Assembly: GCA_028278425.1 (NCBI GenBank)
Contig: JANQEJ010000193.1
Coordinates: forward strand, 1-64,000
Direction of reading: 5' to 3'
Origin: Planctomycetota bacterium
GTDB lineage: Bacteria > Planctomycetota > UBA1135 > GCA-002686595
Length of the DNA: 64,000 bases
Position 1 is the stretch's first letter, and each line of letters starts with the position of its first letter. Shown here piece by piece: positions 32,030 to 41,237 of the stretch. A program made the position numbers and the translations under genes. The notes below the pieces were generated by a model. That model saw only the letters and a program-made list of their open reading frames with translations, did no database searches and had not been told where the DNA came from.

Positions 32030-32357
32030 GTGCGATACCTCGTAGGGAGAGGGGTAAAGTGAGGGGAAAGGAAGACTAGTCGGCGACGAACGCCAACAAC
32101 GCGCGCGCAGCATACACGCCACCGCCGTTCACCGTGCGTGCTTTCCGCGGCTACTTTCTAAACCGGTCGTTGCCAGCTAGATACGCGTGAGATTCGTGAC
32201 GGAGTCTCGATTGCGGGAATCGCGAGGTTCGACGCGACGCCTCTCGTTGGTCTTCGTGCAAGCTGGCGATGAGTTGGCGGTCACGTGCACGTCGATTCGA
32301 TCGCCGCGCGCGGACGAATCTGCGGTAGGGGTTTTCATCACCTCGGAACCGGCCAGG
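32030..32357. other. 328-bp intergenic region, no gene seen
   Basis: This gap lies upstream of the Cys-rich gene and downstream of the secreted protein gene at 32358, both on the minus strand. It should carry the promoter for the Cys-rich pair. It is noticeably less GC-rich than the coding DNA, as expected for a promoter region. No tRNA, repeat or open frame was recognised. Confidence 0.4.
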
Positions 32358-33749
32358 CTAGAGGAACTGCACCGGAGCCGGCGCCCCGAAGGCGAAGGCC
32401 GACGTATCGAAGACCTGAAAGATCAGGTTCTGCGTCGCGCCGACGAAGCTCAGCGGAAGCGAGACGACGTTGCCGGCGTAGCCCTTGCCGTCGGCGGGGA
32501 CGAGGCCGGTGACGAAGACGGTGCCGTCGCCGAAGAGCTCGCCGGCGAAGCCCGGAATCGTCAGCGACGCGGCGAAGGCGCCGGCGCCGGTGGGTCCGAT
32601 GTCGACGAAGAACGCGACGAGGCTTCCCGGCATGGCGCCGGACGTCTCCTGGCGCGACCAGAGGATCGTCGAGCTGGTGATCAGGCTCGTCGGATGGTTC
32701 TCGACCGTGAGCGGCGCCGGCCGGGCCGGGATGACCGCCATCCCCATCAACCCGCCGAGGCCGGTGCTGTCGGGCGTGAGCCCGACCTGCGTGCCCGTCG
32801 TCGCGACGGTGCTGCCGAGGGCGACGCCGTTCAGGCTCGCGATCGTGCCGCCGCCGGCCGTGGAGAGAACCGCGCCGTCGTTGGAGAAGCCGCTCCACGC
32901 GAAGAGCAGGTTCGGCAGGAAGAGCCCGGGGACCTGCGGCGCCTCGAACGTGCCGCCCGCGGGGTCGATCTCGAGCGCGGAGAGGTCGATCGACGTTGTC
33001 GGATCGCCGCCAACCGAGGTCTTCACGCCGCTCGCGGCGATCCAGCCGTTCACGTCGCCCTCCTGCGCGATGATCTGCGCGGAGCCGACGGTGATCGCGG
33101 CGACGTTGTCGCTCGCGTCGTACGTGATCGCCGCCGCGGGGATGCGCACGAAGCCGCCGTCGGCGACCGTGCCGCCGGGAGCGGCTTCGTCGAAGGAAAA
33201 CGAGACGAAGAGGTCGCCTACCGACGACTGGCAGATCGCGTCCAGGTCGAGGTCGGCGGTCGGCGACTGCCCGAGCGCGCCGAGGAGCTGCGTCTCCGTG
33301 ACGAACACGTCGATCGAGCCCTGGGTCTGGAAGCCGAACACGTCGCCGTCCTCGAAGCCCGCCAGGAAACCGGTCACCGCCTCCTTGCTGAGGTAGACGT
33401 CGCGCGGCCCCAGGCTCCCCGCCGGCGCGGACGGAAAGCGTTTGACGAAGACGGCGTCGGTGTCCTCGCCGGGCGCGGACCCGCTCGCGTCGAGCAAGAG
33501 CCCGTCCTGATCGTGGTCGCCGATGAAACCCCACTGGCCGACCATCGAGTGGAACACCGAAGCCGAGTACGTCCCGGCGGTCGGCGTCACGATCGCGGTC
33601 TCGTCCTCGCGGATCAGACCGGCCTCGACGAGCCCGCTCCCGTTGTCGAGCGTGACCTCGTTGCCGTCCATGCAGAAGACGAGCGAGTCCTGGGCGGAGA
33701 GACCGCCGGTCCACGCGAGGAGACCGGCACCGAAGAGCACGAAGCGCAT
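32358..33749 (-). CDS. Secreted hypothetical protein (463 aa)
   Basis: A signal peptide (MRFVLFGAGLLAWTGGLSAQ) leads an all-beta protein with several DGDxxGF-like turns, ending in a strand of the type AFGAPAPVQFL. The ending resembles planctomycete exported proteins of unknown role. I see no catalytic motif, lipobox or membrane anchor. The start is the ATG that begins the signal peptide. It is transcribed alone on the minus strand, with a rearranged junction upstream (33750-34129). Confidence 0.82.
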   Translation of the reverse strand: MRFVLFGAGLLAWTGGLSAQDSLVFCMDGNEVTLDNGSGLVEAGLIREDETAIVTPTAGTYSASVFHSMVGQWGFIGDHDQDGLLLDASGSAPGEDTDAVFVKRFPSAPAGSLGPRDVYLSKEAVTGFLAGFEDGDVFGFQTQGSIDVFVTETQLLGALGQSPTADLDLDAICQSSVGDLFVSFSFDEAAPGGTVADGGFVRIPAAAITYDASDNVAAITVGSAQIIAQEGDVNGWIAASGVKTSVGGDPTTSIDLSALEIDPAGGTFEAPQVPGLFLPNLLFAWSGFSNDGAVLSTAGGGTIASLNGVALGSTVATTGTQVGLTPDSTGLGGLMGMAVIPARPAPLTVENHPTSLITSSTILWSRQETSGAMPGSLVAFFVDIGPTGAGAFAASLTIPGFAGELFGDGTVFVTGLVPADGKGYAGNVVSLPLSFVGATQNLIFQVFDTSAFAFGAPAPVQFL

Positions 33750-34019
33750 GGCGTGATCCTGAGAAGGGGAGACTGGGGGACGTCGGCGGACCTCAGAGCG
33801 TGACGAGCGTCCCGTTGGAGACGACGACCGCTTTGGTCACCGGGTCTACCATGCCCCACCGGAACGCGACCGGGAACCCGTAAACCGGTGTCCGCAAGAG
33901 CCGGCGAGCGAGTCTCGGGAACATCCTGCAGGTCATTCGAGCGAGTCCGTCGCGGCCGGGGCGTCGACACGCTTCGACGAAATCCGCTGGGGAGCGCTGA
34001 CGGCCGTAGGGTTGCGATG

Positions 34020-34130
34020 AACCAGCCGCCGCGGGGATCCGAGACCCTGCCGCGGACGGCAAGTGGTAAGGTCAGGGAAGCCGAGCTGCGCGAGTCGTAC
34101 CGGCTAGGCGGGACGCGCAGGAGCGATTGA
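34020..34130 (+). pseudogene. C-terminal remnant of an acyl-AMP ligase
   Basis: These codons read ETLPRTASGKVREAELRESY and end at a TGA that overlaps the ATG of the radical SAM gene. The stretch matches the last codons of the intact ligase (ALPRTASGKVRKGELREPYW, ending at 16121), with clear nucleotide similarity over about 80 bp but several substitutions. The rest of a ligase is missing upstream. It marks an old deletion or rearrangement and shows that a ligase was once coupled to the radical SAM gene. The preceding DNA (33750-34019) holds nothing else I can identify. Confidence 0.75.
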
Positions 34131-35725
34131 TGAGTCCTTCCATCTACCTGATCAACCCACGGGCGGACTTCCCGACCTACTACGGCGCCGAGGCGTACGC
34201 CGGGCGCGGCTACAAGCCGGCCGCCTTCCTCGCCGACCTCGTCGTGCCGACGCTCGCCGCGATGGTGCCCGAGGACTTCGACGTCTTGATCAACGACGAA
34301 CACCTCGAGCCGGTCGACTTCGACGCGCCGGTCGACTACGTCGGCATCACGGGCAAGGTCAGCCAGTGGGGCCGCATGAAGGCGATCGCCGAGGAATTCC
34401 GCCGGCGGGGCAAGATCGTCGTCATCGGCGGGCCGTACGCGTCGCTGTCGCCCGAGGTGGTGCGGCCGCACTGCGACGTCCTCGTGCGCGACGAGATCGA
34501 GGACATCGCCGACGAGCTCTGGTCCGACCTGCGCAGCCACCGCTTCAAGGAGGAGTACGTCGGCGGGCGGCCGGACCTCGCGAGCTCGCCGGTGCCGCGC
34601 TGGGACCTCTACGCGAAGTATAACGACCGGGTGCTGACCGCGACGCTCCAGACGTCGCGCGGCTGTCCGTTCGAGTGCGAGTTCTGCGACGTGATCCAGT
34701 ACGTCGGCCGCAAGCAGCGCTACAAGCCGGTGCAGCACATCCTCGACGAGCTCGACGTCGTCTACGCCAACGGGTATCGCAGCGTGCTCTTCGCCGACGA
34801 CAACACGACCGCCTCGCGATCGTGGGTGAAGGAGATGCTCGAGGGCGTGCGCGACTGGAACGCGAAGAGGGGCGACGAGCGCGTCGCCTTCAGCACGCAG
34901 CTCTCCATCGACGCGGCGCGCGACGACGAGCTCCTGAAGCTCATGCACGACGCCGGCATGACGCACGTCTTCATCGGCGTCGAGTCGCCGAACGAGGAGA
35001 GTTTGCAGGAGACGCACAAGCGCCAGAACCTCGAGCGCAACCTGCGCCACGGCGAGGACGACAACCCGACGCTCGTCGACATGGTGCACCGCTTCTTCCA
35101 CTTCGGGATCGGCGTCACCGGGGGGATGATCTGCGGCTTCGACCACGACGGGCCGGACATCTTCGAGCGGCAGTACCGCTTCGGGATGGCCTCGCTGATC
35201 CCGATCTTCACGATCAGCGCGCTCGCCGCGCCCGCCGCGACGCCGCTGAACGCGCGGCTGCGCGCCGCCGGCCGCCTGCACGAGGGGCTCGAGGTTCCCG
35301 CTCACCCGTGGAGCACGAACTTCGACCCCGCGCAGATGACGACCGACGAGCTCTCGGACGGCATCCGCTGGCTCGCGAACAAGCTCTACCACCCGAACAC
35401 GTTCGGCGAGCGCGTCGTCGGCTTCATCGACGAGCTCGACTGCTCCGCGCGCGACGAGAAGCCGATGCTGAACCAGGACGCGATGCGCACCGTCGACAAG
35501 GACACGCTCTCGCTCATCTCCGACATCCCGAAGCTCGACCCCGATTCCGAGCGGATGTGGAAGCGCGTGATGGCCAAGCTTCAGACGAAGCCCGGTGCGA
35601 CGATCCCGATCATGGAAGCGCTCGTGCGCTACGCGCAGATGCGCTACATGTACGAGGACGCGGAGTTCTGGGATGGCGAGGAGCCCGCGGACGAGTTCCG
35701 GCTGGCCAAAGCGCTGGCGGACTGA
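34130..35725 (+). CDS. B12-binding radical SAM protein
   Basis: This 531-aa protein has an N-terminal cobalamin-binding-like Rossmann domain (about 1-150), then a radical SAM domain with the 4Fe-4S motif C179-x3-C183-x2-C186. An ADDN strand and GVESPNEESL follow, typical of the fold. The C-terminal 150 residues resemble the DUF4070-type extension. Members of this class often methylate unactivated carbons or make other radical modifications. Coupling to a ligase remnant and the nearby thioesterase and PPTase suggest a tailoring role in the isonitrile pathway, but that is inferred. The ATG at 34130 was chosen over the adjacent in-frame TTG at 34127. Confidence 0.9.
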   Translation: MSPSIYLINPRADFPTYYGAEAYAGRGYKPAAFLADLVVPTLAAMVPEDFDVLINDEHLEPVDFDAPVDYVGITGKVSQWGRMKAIAEEFRRRGKIVVIGGPYASLSPEVVRPHCDVLVRDEIEDIADELWSDLRSHRFKEEYVGGRPDLASSPVPRWDLYAKYNDRVLTATLQTSRGCPFECEFCDVIQYVGRKQRYKPVQHILDELDVVYANGYRSVLFADDNTTASRSWVKEMLEGVRDWNAKRGDERVAFSTQLSIDAARDDELLKLMHDAGMTHVFIGVESPNEESLQETHKRQNLERNLRHGEDDNPTLVDMVHRFFHFGIGVTGGMICGFDHDGPDIFERQYRFGMASLIPIFTISALAAPAATPLNARLRAAGRLHEGLEVPAHPWSTNFDPAQMTTDELSDGIRWLANKLYHPNTFGERVVGFIDELDCSARDEKPMLNQDAMRTVDKDTLSLISDIPKLDPDSERMWKRVMAKLQTKPGATIPIMEALVRYAQMRYMYEDAEFWDGEEPADEFRLAKALAD

Positions 35726-35851
35726 AGCTCGGTCGCCGCCGGCGTGCGGAGACCTGGCCAGCCCGGCTCGATCGCCGCCGTCCCCGGAGTCCGGCCTGCG
35801 ACTGGTCGGCATGATCATGGTGACTCCGCGCACCACCGAGGCTATTGAGGC

Positions 35852-36031
35852 ATGACGACACTCGTAGAGAACGGAGCCGACGTCGACCAGGCCGTGGACA
35901 ACGCTCTTTCGTCGTGCGAGCACGACGAATACGGCTACTACCGCGATCAGACCATCGGCCGGGCGTCCTTTATCCGGAACATCCTTGTCCCCTTCGTCGG
36001 GACGCTCATCGATCGATTCCGACGGTATTGA
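35852..36031 (+). CDS. Possible small protein (59 aa)
   Basis: This short frame lies 126 bp after the radical SAM gene on the same strand. Its third codon positions are about 78% G or C, similar to real genes here. The product is acidic in its first half (NGADVDQAVDNALSSCEHD) and hydrophobic then basic at the end (FIRNILVPFVGTLIDRFRRY), perhaps an amphipathic helix. I know no family for it. No strong Shine-Dalgarno is seen. It may be a small accessory protein; a peptide substrate of the radical SAM enzyme is conceivable but unsupported. Confidence 0.45.
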   Translation: MTTLVENGADVDQAVDNALSSCEHDEYGYYRDQTIGRASFIRNILVPFVGTLIDRFRRY

Positions 36032-36097
36032 AGGGCGACGTCCGCCGAGCCCGCCTCGGTTAGGCCGACGCCGAGGGCGGGCAAGTACGGACGCCAA

Positions 36098-37561
36098 CTA
36101 CTCCGCGTACCCGATCTTCCGCAGCGCCTCGCGGTTCTCGTCCGTGAGCTCGACGCGGTCGCCCTCTTCCCAAAGGCGCCTTGCGAGCAGCGAGCGGACC
36201 ATCTCGACCATCGCACGGCGGTCCTCGTCGTCGGGCGGCGTCGGGCGGGCGGCTCTCTCCGTCGGATCCTCGGAGAGCTCGAAGGTCCAGAAGTCCTCCT
36301 GAAGATCTCCACCGGCACCCCGCGCGAGGGCTTCCGCGAGCTCCATGCGGGTCACGTCGCGTAGGCCCCCCGTCGAGTCCTTGGCGCTCCATTGCAGATG
36401 ACGCCGGATCTTTCGGCCGTCCAGGCGCACGGCCTGCTGGTACGAATTGCGGTCGAGGTGCTCGGACAGGATCGGCCGCCGCACGTCGGGATTCCGCAGG
36501 AGGTCGAGCCCCCGGCACTCGTCGCCCGGCGGCAAGCCGGCCGCCGCGAGCAGCGTGGGGTGCAGGTCCACGAGGCTGCACGGCGTCGCGATGCTCCTGG
36601 GCTCCTCGCCGGGCACGCGGAGGATCCAGGGCACGTGCAGGAGCGTTTCCACGAGGTCGTGCGTCATGCCGTGCCCGATCTTGCCCCGCTCCAGAAGCTC
36701 TTCCCCGTGGTCGGACACGACGCAGACCACGGTGTTCTCCATCAGGCTTTCGAGCTCCAACCACGCGAAGAGCCGTCCGAGCTCGTCGTCGATGTACCGG
36801 ATGCCCGCGTCGTAGAGGCCGACGAGCGTTTGCAGCTCGCCCTCCTCCATCCGCTGCTCGCCGCGGTTGATCGCGCGGCGCGTCTTGGCCCACGCCATCG
36901 CTAGGAACGGCTCGGCCTCCGCGGGGTCGCAGAACGTGTCCACGTACTCGTCGGGCAGCGCGTTGAAGGGCGCGTGCGCGTCGAGGAAGTGCAGGTAGAG
37001 GAAGAAGGGCGCGTCCGCGTCGCGCTCCTCCAGCCACTCGACCGCCCGCTCGCGCAGCTTGCGGGCGTGGCCGGCCTTGTCGCGGTAGACGTCGAACCCC
37101 TGCTCGAAGCCGAGCCCCTGGCGGAGCTGCGCGTTCTGGACGAACGCGGCGGTCGAGTACCCGCCGCGGCGAAAGGCCTCCGCCAGGGTGTAGGCGCGGC
37201 TGGGGAGGATGAGCGTCTCGGAGTTGGGTTGCCCGCTCGGCTCGTACATCCCGTGCTGCGCGAGGTAGGTACCCGTCATGAGCGAGGCGACCGACGGCTT
37301 GGTCCAGTTCGCCGTCGCCGAGGCGTCGCGGAAGACGATCGCGCGCTCCGCTAGCGCGTCGAGGGTGGGCGTCGTCGGATGCGCGCCGTAGCCGTAGGCG
37401 CCGAGATGCCCGCCGCGCACCGTGTCCATGCAGATCAGGACGACGTTCGGGCGTTCGCCCGCGTCGCTGCCGCAGCTTGCGCCGAGAACGGCGGCGGCGA
37501 CGAGACCGAGCGCGACCCTCGTGCGGGCCGGGCTTCGGGCGGAGCTCTTGCGGCGGACCAC
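36098..37561 (-). CDS. Sulfatase-superfamily lipoprotein lacking the formylglycine Cys
   Basis: This 487-aa alkaline-phosphatase-superfamily enzyme has the metal site ICMDTVRGGHLGAYGY near the N-terminus and a second metal motif VVSDHGEEL. At the nucleophile position it reads TKPSVASLMTG, with Thr87 in place of the Cys of the CxPxR motif. Formylglycine is therefore not expected, and Thr may serve as nucleophile as in some phosphotransferases. The N-terminus looks like a lipoprotein signal with VLGASC (Cys30). GTG at 37561 is the best start because the signal begins there. It is divergent from the TAXI protein gene. Whether it cleaves sulfate or phosphate esters cannot be told. Confidence 0.85.
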   Translation of the reverse strand: MVRRKSSARSPARTRVALGLVAAAVLGASCGSDAGERPNVVLICMDTVRGGHLGAYGYGAHPTTPTLDALAERAIVFRDASATANWTKPSVASLMTGTYLAQHGMYEPSGQPNSETLILPSRAYTLAEAFRRGGYSTAAFVQNAQLRQGLGFEQGFDVYRDKAGHARKLRERAVEWLEERDADAPFFLYLHFLDAHAPFNALPDEYVDTFCDPAEAEPFLAMAWAKTRRAINRGEQRMEEGELQTLVGLYDAGIRYIDDELGRLFAWLELESLMENTVVCVVSDHGEELLERGKIGHGMTHDLVETLLHVPWILRVPGEEPRSIATPCSLVDLHPTLLAAAGLPPGDECRGLDLLRNPDVRRPILSEHLDRNSYQQAVRLDGRKIRRHLQWSAKDSTGGLRDVTRMELAEALARGAGGDLQEDFWTFELSEDPTERAARPTPPDDEDRRAMVEMVRSLLARRLWEEGDRVELTDENREALRKIGYAE

Positions 37562-37810
37562 GCTGCTACCAGGATAGTCGGTCGGCCGGTCCCGGGGCGT
37601 CGTGCCGGGCTCAGGTCTCCGCCGCCGGCTCGCCGCCGTCCATCCACGACGCGATGAGGCGCGCGGGGAGCCGTGGTAGCCGTGCTCCACCATGCCGGGC
37701 ACTCGCAGCGCGGACGCTATCCTGTCTCGCGCGCCGAGCTCGACGGTGTTGTAGAACGTCGAGGCTCGGAAGGAAGCCATGAAGCCCGTCCGCAGACACG
37801 CGTCGCGTCG

Positions 37811-39106
37811 ATGACCCGCTGGAACCTGCACCGCTGGGTGATCGTGGGGCTGGTCGTCGTCTTCGTGGCGTCCGTCGGAGTGTGGTGGAACAGCCGGGGC
37901 CGGCTGCCGCGCGAGGTCCGCATCGCGACGGCGGAGCCGGGGGGGCTCTACCACCGCTTCGCCGAGGTCTTCGCCGAGCGCTTCGAGGCGCAAACCGGCC
38001 GCCCCGTTGCCGTCGTGCCGTCGCGCGGCTCGGTGCAGAACCTCGAGCTGCTGCGGAACGGCGAGGTCGACCTCGCGATCCTTCAGGCGACGTCGGTGCC
38101 GCCGGAGACGCTCGGCGTGATCGCTCCGCTGTATCCCGAGGTCGTTCACGTCGTCGCCGCGGCGGGTTCGGGGATCGAGGCGGTGGGGGACCTCCCGGGG
38201 CACCGCGTCAGCTTGGGGCCCGAAGGCTCCGGCATGCACGTGAGCGCGCTGGAGCTGCTCGCGCACTACCGCGTCGACACGACCGACCTCGCGGAGACGA
38301 AGCGATACTTCCGAGAGCTCGCCACCGGCGAGCTCGACGCGGCGATCGTCACGACCGGAATCGACAATCCGGACCTGATGCGCCTGCTCGCGGAGGAGGA
38401 GGTGCAGCTCGTTCCGATCCTCGATTCCGGCGCGATCGCCATTCGCCGGCCCCTCTTCGTGCCCTACGAGATCCCCCGCGGTCTCTACGACGAGGGGCCG
38501 CCGGTGCCGCCGGAGGCGCTCGAGACGATCGCCACGGTGAACGTGATGGCGATGCGCATCGACGGCGCGGAGGTGCTGGTCCACGCCGCGATGGAGGTGC
38601 TCTACGAGACCGAGTTGCGCGCCGAGTTTCCTCAGCTCATCCCGAAGCGCGAAGCCCTGGCCCGCGCGCCGGCGCCGCTGCACCCGGCGGCGGTTTCCTA
38701 CTTCGAGCCCTACGCGGGGCTCGGCGTCCTGAGCCAGGCCATCGAGGCGCTCTCGGGGGCCAAGGAGCTTCTGTTCGGGCTCGGCGCGCTCGCGGTTCTC
38801 GTCGTGGATCTCGTACGGCACCGCCGGCGCAAGCGCCGCGAGGCGATCATCCGCGAGCAGAAGGACCGGCTCGACGCCTTCCTCGCCCGCACGGTCGAGA
38901 TCGAGCGCGCGCAGATGGACACCCGCGACGCCGCGGAGCTCAACCGGTTCCTCGACGAGGTCACGACGATCAAGCTGGAAGCGCTCGAGGAGCTGACGCA
39001 CGAGGACCTGCGGGGCGATCGGATGTTCCTGATCTTCCTGACGCAGTGCGCGAACCTGATCCGGAAGATCCAATCGAAGATCCTGAGCGCGGAAGCCGTG
39101 AGGTAG
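37811..39106 (+). CDS. TAXI-family (TRAP transporter) solute-binding protein, membrane-anchored
   Basis: This 431-aa protein has an N-terminal membrane segment (about 8-27). A TAXI/NMT1-like binding domain follows (about 35-320), beginning VRIATAEPGGLYHRFAEVF and containing the GEVDLAILQA and SLGPEGSGMHVSA signatures. A second membrane segment (about 345-365) precedes a long charged helix (to 420), probably a coiled coil. Classical TAXI proteins are free periplasmic binders. This fused form with a cytoplasmic coiled coil and no TRAP permease nearby may instead be a sensor. The ATG was chosen at the membrane segment. Confidence 0.85.
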   Translation: MTRWNLHRWVIVGLVVVFVASVGVWWNSRGRLPREVRIATAEPGGLYHRFAEVFAERFEAQTGRPVAVVPSRGSVQNLELLRNGEVDLAILQATSVPPETLGVIAPLYPEVVHVVAAAGSGIEAVGDLPGHRVSLGPEGSGMHVSALELLAHYRVDTTDLAETKRYFRELATGELDAAIVTTGIDNPDLMRLLAEEEVQLVPILDSGAIAIRRPLFVPYEIPRGLYDEGPPVPPEALETIATVNVMAMRIDGAEVLVHAAMEVLYETELRAEFPQLIPKREALARAPAPLHPAAVSYFEPYAGLGVLSQAIEALSGAKELLFGLGALAVLVVDLVRHRRRKRREAIIREQKDRLDAFLARTVEIERAQMDTRDAAELNRFLDEVTTIKLEALEELTHEDLRGDRMFLIFLTQCANLIRKIQSKILSAEAVR

Positions 39107-39299
39107 CGCGCGGCTGGACGCATCTTCGCCGCCAGCGTATCCTCGATCCGGGAAAGGGAGAGACGCTCGTGCACATCGCTCAGGCAGGTTGCCCCCGGTG
39201 TACGTCCTCGCGCGCGCCGGTGAAATGCGCCGTGGCCTTGGAGTGCGAAGCTCTCCTTCGCTCGAAACGAACCAAGGGAGCCATTGCGAGGTGTCAGCT

Positions 39300-39689
39300 A
39301 TGTCCGGTGACGTGAAGTCAGGCGGTCTGAGCAAATCGAAGGGCCCGGCCGATTCGGGTGGAACCGGCGGGCGAGGAGAAGACGGTGGCGGCGGCGGCTG
39401 GACCGTCGTTCCCGGATGGGACCTGGTGGACGACAAGGGGAACTCATACCAGGTCCAGGAGGACGGCAAGGGCAACCACCGGATCAAGGGCGTCGACGAC
39501 GACGGGAAGCCCTTCTCCGTCCCGGCGGAACACGTTCCCGAGCACGACGTACCGGGAGGTGGGAAGCTGGAGTCCTACGAGCAGAAGCCGATTGGACACG
39601 CGCTCTCCAAGAACACCCCCGCGAGCGGGGACCCGACCTATTGGTATGGCGACGCGGACAGCGTCAAGCCGCTGAAGCCGGCGCCGTAG
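39300..39689 (+). CDS. Gly-rich acidic hypothetical protein (129 aa)
   Basis: The product starts with a Ser/Gly/Lys stretch and a Gly-rich segment, then short strands such as GWDLVDDKGNSYQVQED and HRIKGVDDDGKPFSV. There is no signal peptide, and no family is recognised. It is probably cytoplasmic and partly disordered. The ATG at 39300 lies 193 bp after the TAXI gene and 82 bp before the thioesterase gene. Readthrough transcription with either neighbour is possible. Confidence 0.55.
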   Translation: MSGDVKSGGLSKSKGPADSGGTGGRGEDGGGGGWTVVPGWDLVDDKGNSYQVQEDGKGNHRIKGVDDDGKPFSVPAEHVPEHDVPGGGKLESYEQKPIGHALSKNTPASGDPTYWYGDADSVKPLKPAP

Positions 39690-39771
39690 CAAACAGAGCC
39701 GGAGCGAAGGTGTTCGCCTCCGGCGCGGAGATGCTCGAGCGCTCGCTCGCGCGAGTCGGTAGGCTTTGGCG

Positions 39772-40554
39772 ATGTCTCCGCCGGTCGCGAAGTCTCCCCA
39801 GGAGCTCTGGTTCCCGCTCGGACCGCCGCGCGCCGAAGCGCCGCTGCGGCTCTTCTGCTTTCCCTACGCGGGCGGGGGGGCGATGTCGTTTCGAACCTGG
39901 GTCGGCAAGCTCCCCGGGGGGATCGAAGTCGTTCCGGTCCAGGCGCCGGGACGCGAGCAGCGGCTGTCCGAGGCGCCGATCAAGCGCATCGACGCGTTCG
40001 TCGAGACCTTCCTGCCCGTCGTCGAGCCGTTCCTCGAAGGGCCCTTCGCGTTCTACGGCCACAGCGTCGGCGCGCTGGTCGCGTACCAGGTCGCGCGCGC
40101 GCTGCGCGACCGCGGCGGGCCGACGCCGCGACATCTGCTCGTCGGCGCGTCGCGTCCGCCGCAGGCGCCGAAGCCGCCGGATCCGATCCACGTGCTGAAA
40201 GGCGACGCCTTCCTCGAGCGCTTGCGCGTGCTCGGGGGGACGCCGCCTCAGGTCCTGGAGAGCGCGGACCTCATGGAGCTCTTCACGCCGATGCTGCTCG
40301 CCGACTTCGAAATGTCGGAGACGTACGGCGACGAGCCGCTCGACCCGCTCGACGCGCCGATCTCCGCATTCGCGGGGACCGAGGACGGCGAGGTGAGCGT
40401 CGAGCGCGTCGGGACCTGGAGCGAGCAGACCAACGTGGAGTTCCACCTCACGCTCCTGCCGGGCAAGCACTTCTTCCTGCACACGGCCGAGGCGGAGCAC
40501 CTGAAGGCCATGTGGAGCGAGCTCGTCGCCCGCGGCACGGTCGCGCAGCCGTGA
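39772..40554 (+). CDS. Type II thioesterase of PKS/NRPS assembly lines
   Basis: This 260-aa alpha/beta-hydrolase of the external thioesterase family starts the fold with LRLFCFPYAGGGAMSFR. It carries nucleophile Ser98 in GHSVGA and has the acid in AFAGTEDGEV and the catalytic His in PGKHFFL. Such enzymes clear stalled or mis-primed acyl groups from carrier domains. It is coupled to the PPTase gene by a GTGA overlap, and both are expected to support the assembly line at 1-12832. The ATG at 39772 was preferred to the TTG two codons upstream. Confidence 0.93.
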   Translation: MSPPVAKSPQELWFPLGPPRAEAPLRLFCFPYAGGGAMSFRTWVGKLPGGIEVVPVQAPGREQRLSEAPIKRIDAFVETFLPVVEPFLEGPFAFYGHSVGALVAYQVARALRDRGGPTPRHLLVGASRPPQAPKPPDPIHVLKGDAFLERLRVLGGTPPQVLESADLMELFTPMLLADFEMSETYGDEPLDPLDAPISAFAGTEDGEVSVERVGTWSEQTNVEFHLTLLPGKHFFLHTAEAEHLKAMWSELVARGTVAQP

Positions 40555-41237
40555 CCCTCGCGCCCGGCGAGGTCCGCGTCTGGACGGTCCCGCTCGAGGG
40601 CGACGCGAAGCCGCACCGGGAGGTGCTCGACGCGGAGGAGCGGGCGCGGGCCGACCGCTTCCACTTCGACGTCCACCGCGAGCGCTACACGATCGCCCAC
40701 GCCGCCCTGCGGAACATTCTCGGCCGGCTCGTCGCGGAGGATCCGGCCGGGATACGTTTTCGGATGAGCGAGTACGGCAAACCTTTCCTTCCCGAGCACG
40801 CCGAGCTCCACTTCAACCTCTCGCATTCCGCCGACCTGGCCCTCGTGGCGGCCACTCGGGTGGGGCCGGTGGGCGTCGACGTCGAGGAGATCCGCGCGCT
40901 GGACGACCTCATGGGCCTCGCGCGGCGGAACTTTTCGCCGGCGGAGCTCGACGCGCTCGTGGCGCTTCCGGCCGCCGAGCGCCAGGCGGCCTTTTTTTCC
41001 TGCTGGACCCGCAAGGAGGCCTTCGTCAAGGCGCTCGGCGAGGGCCTGTCCCACCCGCTCGACGCCTTCGACGTCTCGTTGCGGCCCGGAGAGCCGGCCC
41101 GAGTCCTCGCCGTCCGCGGCGAGGACGCGGCCGAGGACTGGTGGCTGCACGACTTGCGCACGCGCGACGGCTTCGCGGCGGCGGTGGCCGTAGCCGGGTC
41201 GGTAAAGGCCGTTTACACTTCGCCCTGGCCCTCATGA
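40551..41237 (+). CDS. Sfp-type 4'-phosphopantetheinyl transferase
   Basis: This 228-aa protein has the three Sfp-family motifs: FNLSHS, GVDVEEI (Mg-binding acidic pair) and CWTRKEAFVKALGEGL. It transfers 4'-phosphopantetheine from CoA to the conserved Ser of ACP and PCP domains, so it can activate the carrier domains of PKS A, PKS B and the NRPS. The GTG start overlaps the thioesterase stop (GTGA), and its own stop overlaps the start of the FG-GAP gene (ATGA). The length is normal for the family. Confidence 0.95.
   Translation: MTLAPGEVRVWTVPLEGDAKPHREVLDAEERARADRFHFDVHRERYTIAHAALRNILGRLVAEDPAGIRFRMSEYGKPFLPEHAELHFNLSHSADLALVAATRVGPVGVDVEEIRALDDLMGLARRNFSPAELDALVALPAAERQAAFFSCWTRKEAFVKALGEGLSHPLDAFDVSLRPGEPARVLAVRGEDAAEDWWLHDLRTRDGFAAAVAVAGSVKAVYTSPWPS

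Noticed and set aside
33793-34062. 89-codon minus-strand frame at the rearranged junction
   Set aside because: No ribosome-binding site, no family, and it overlaps the ligase remnant on the other strand.
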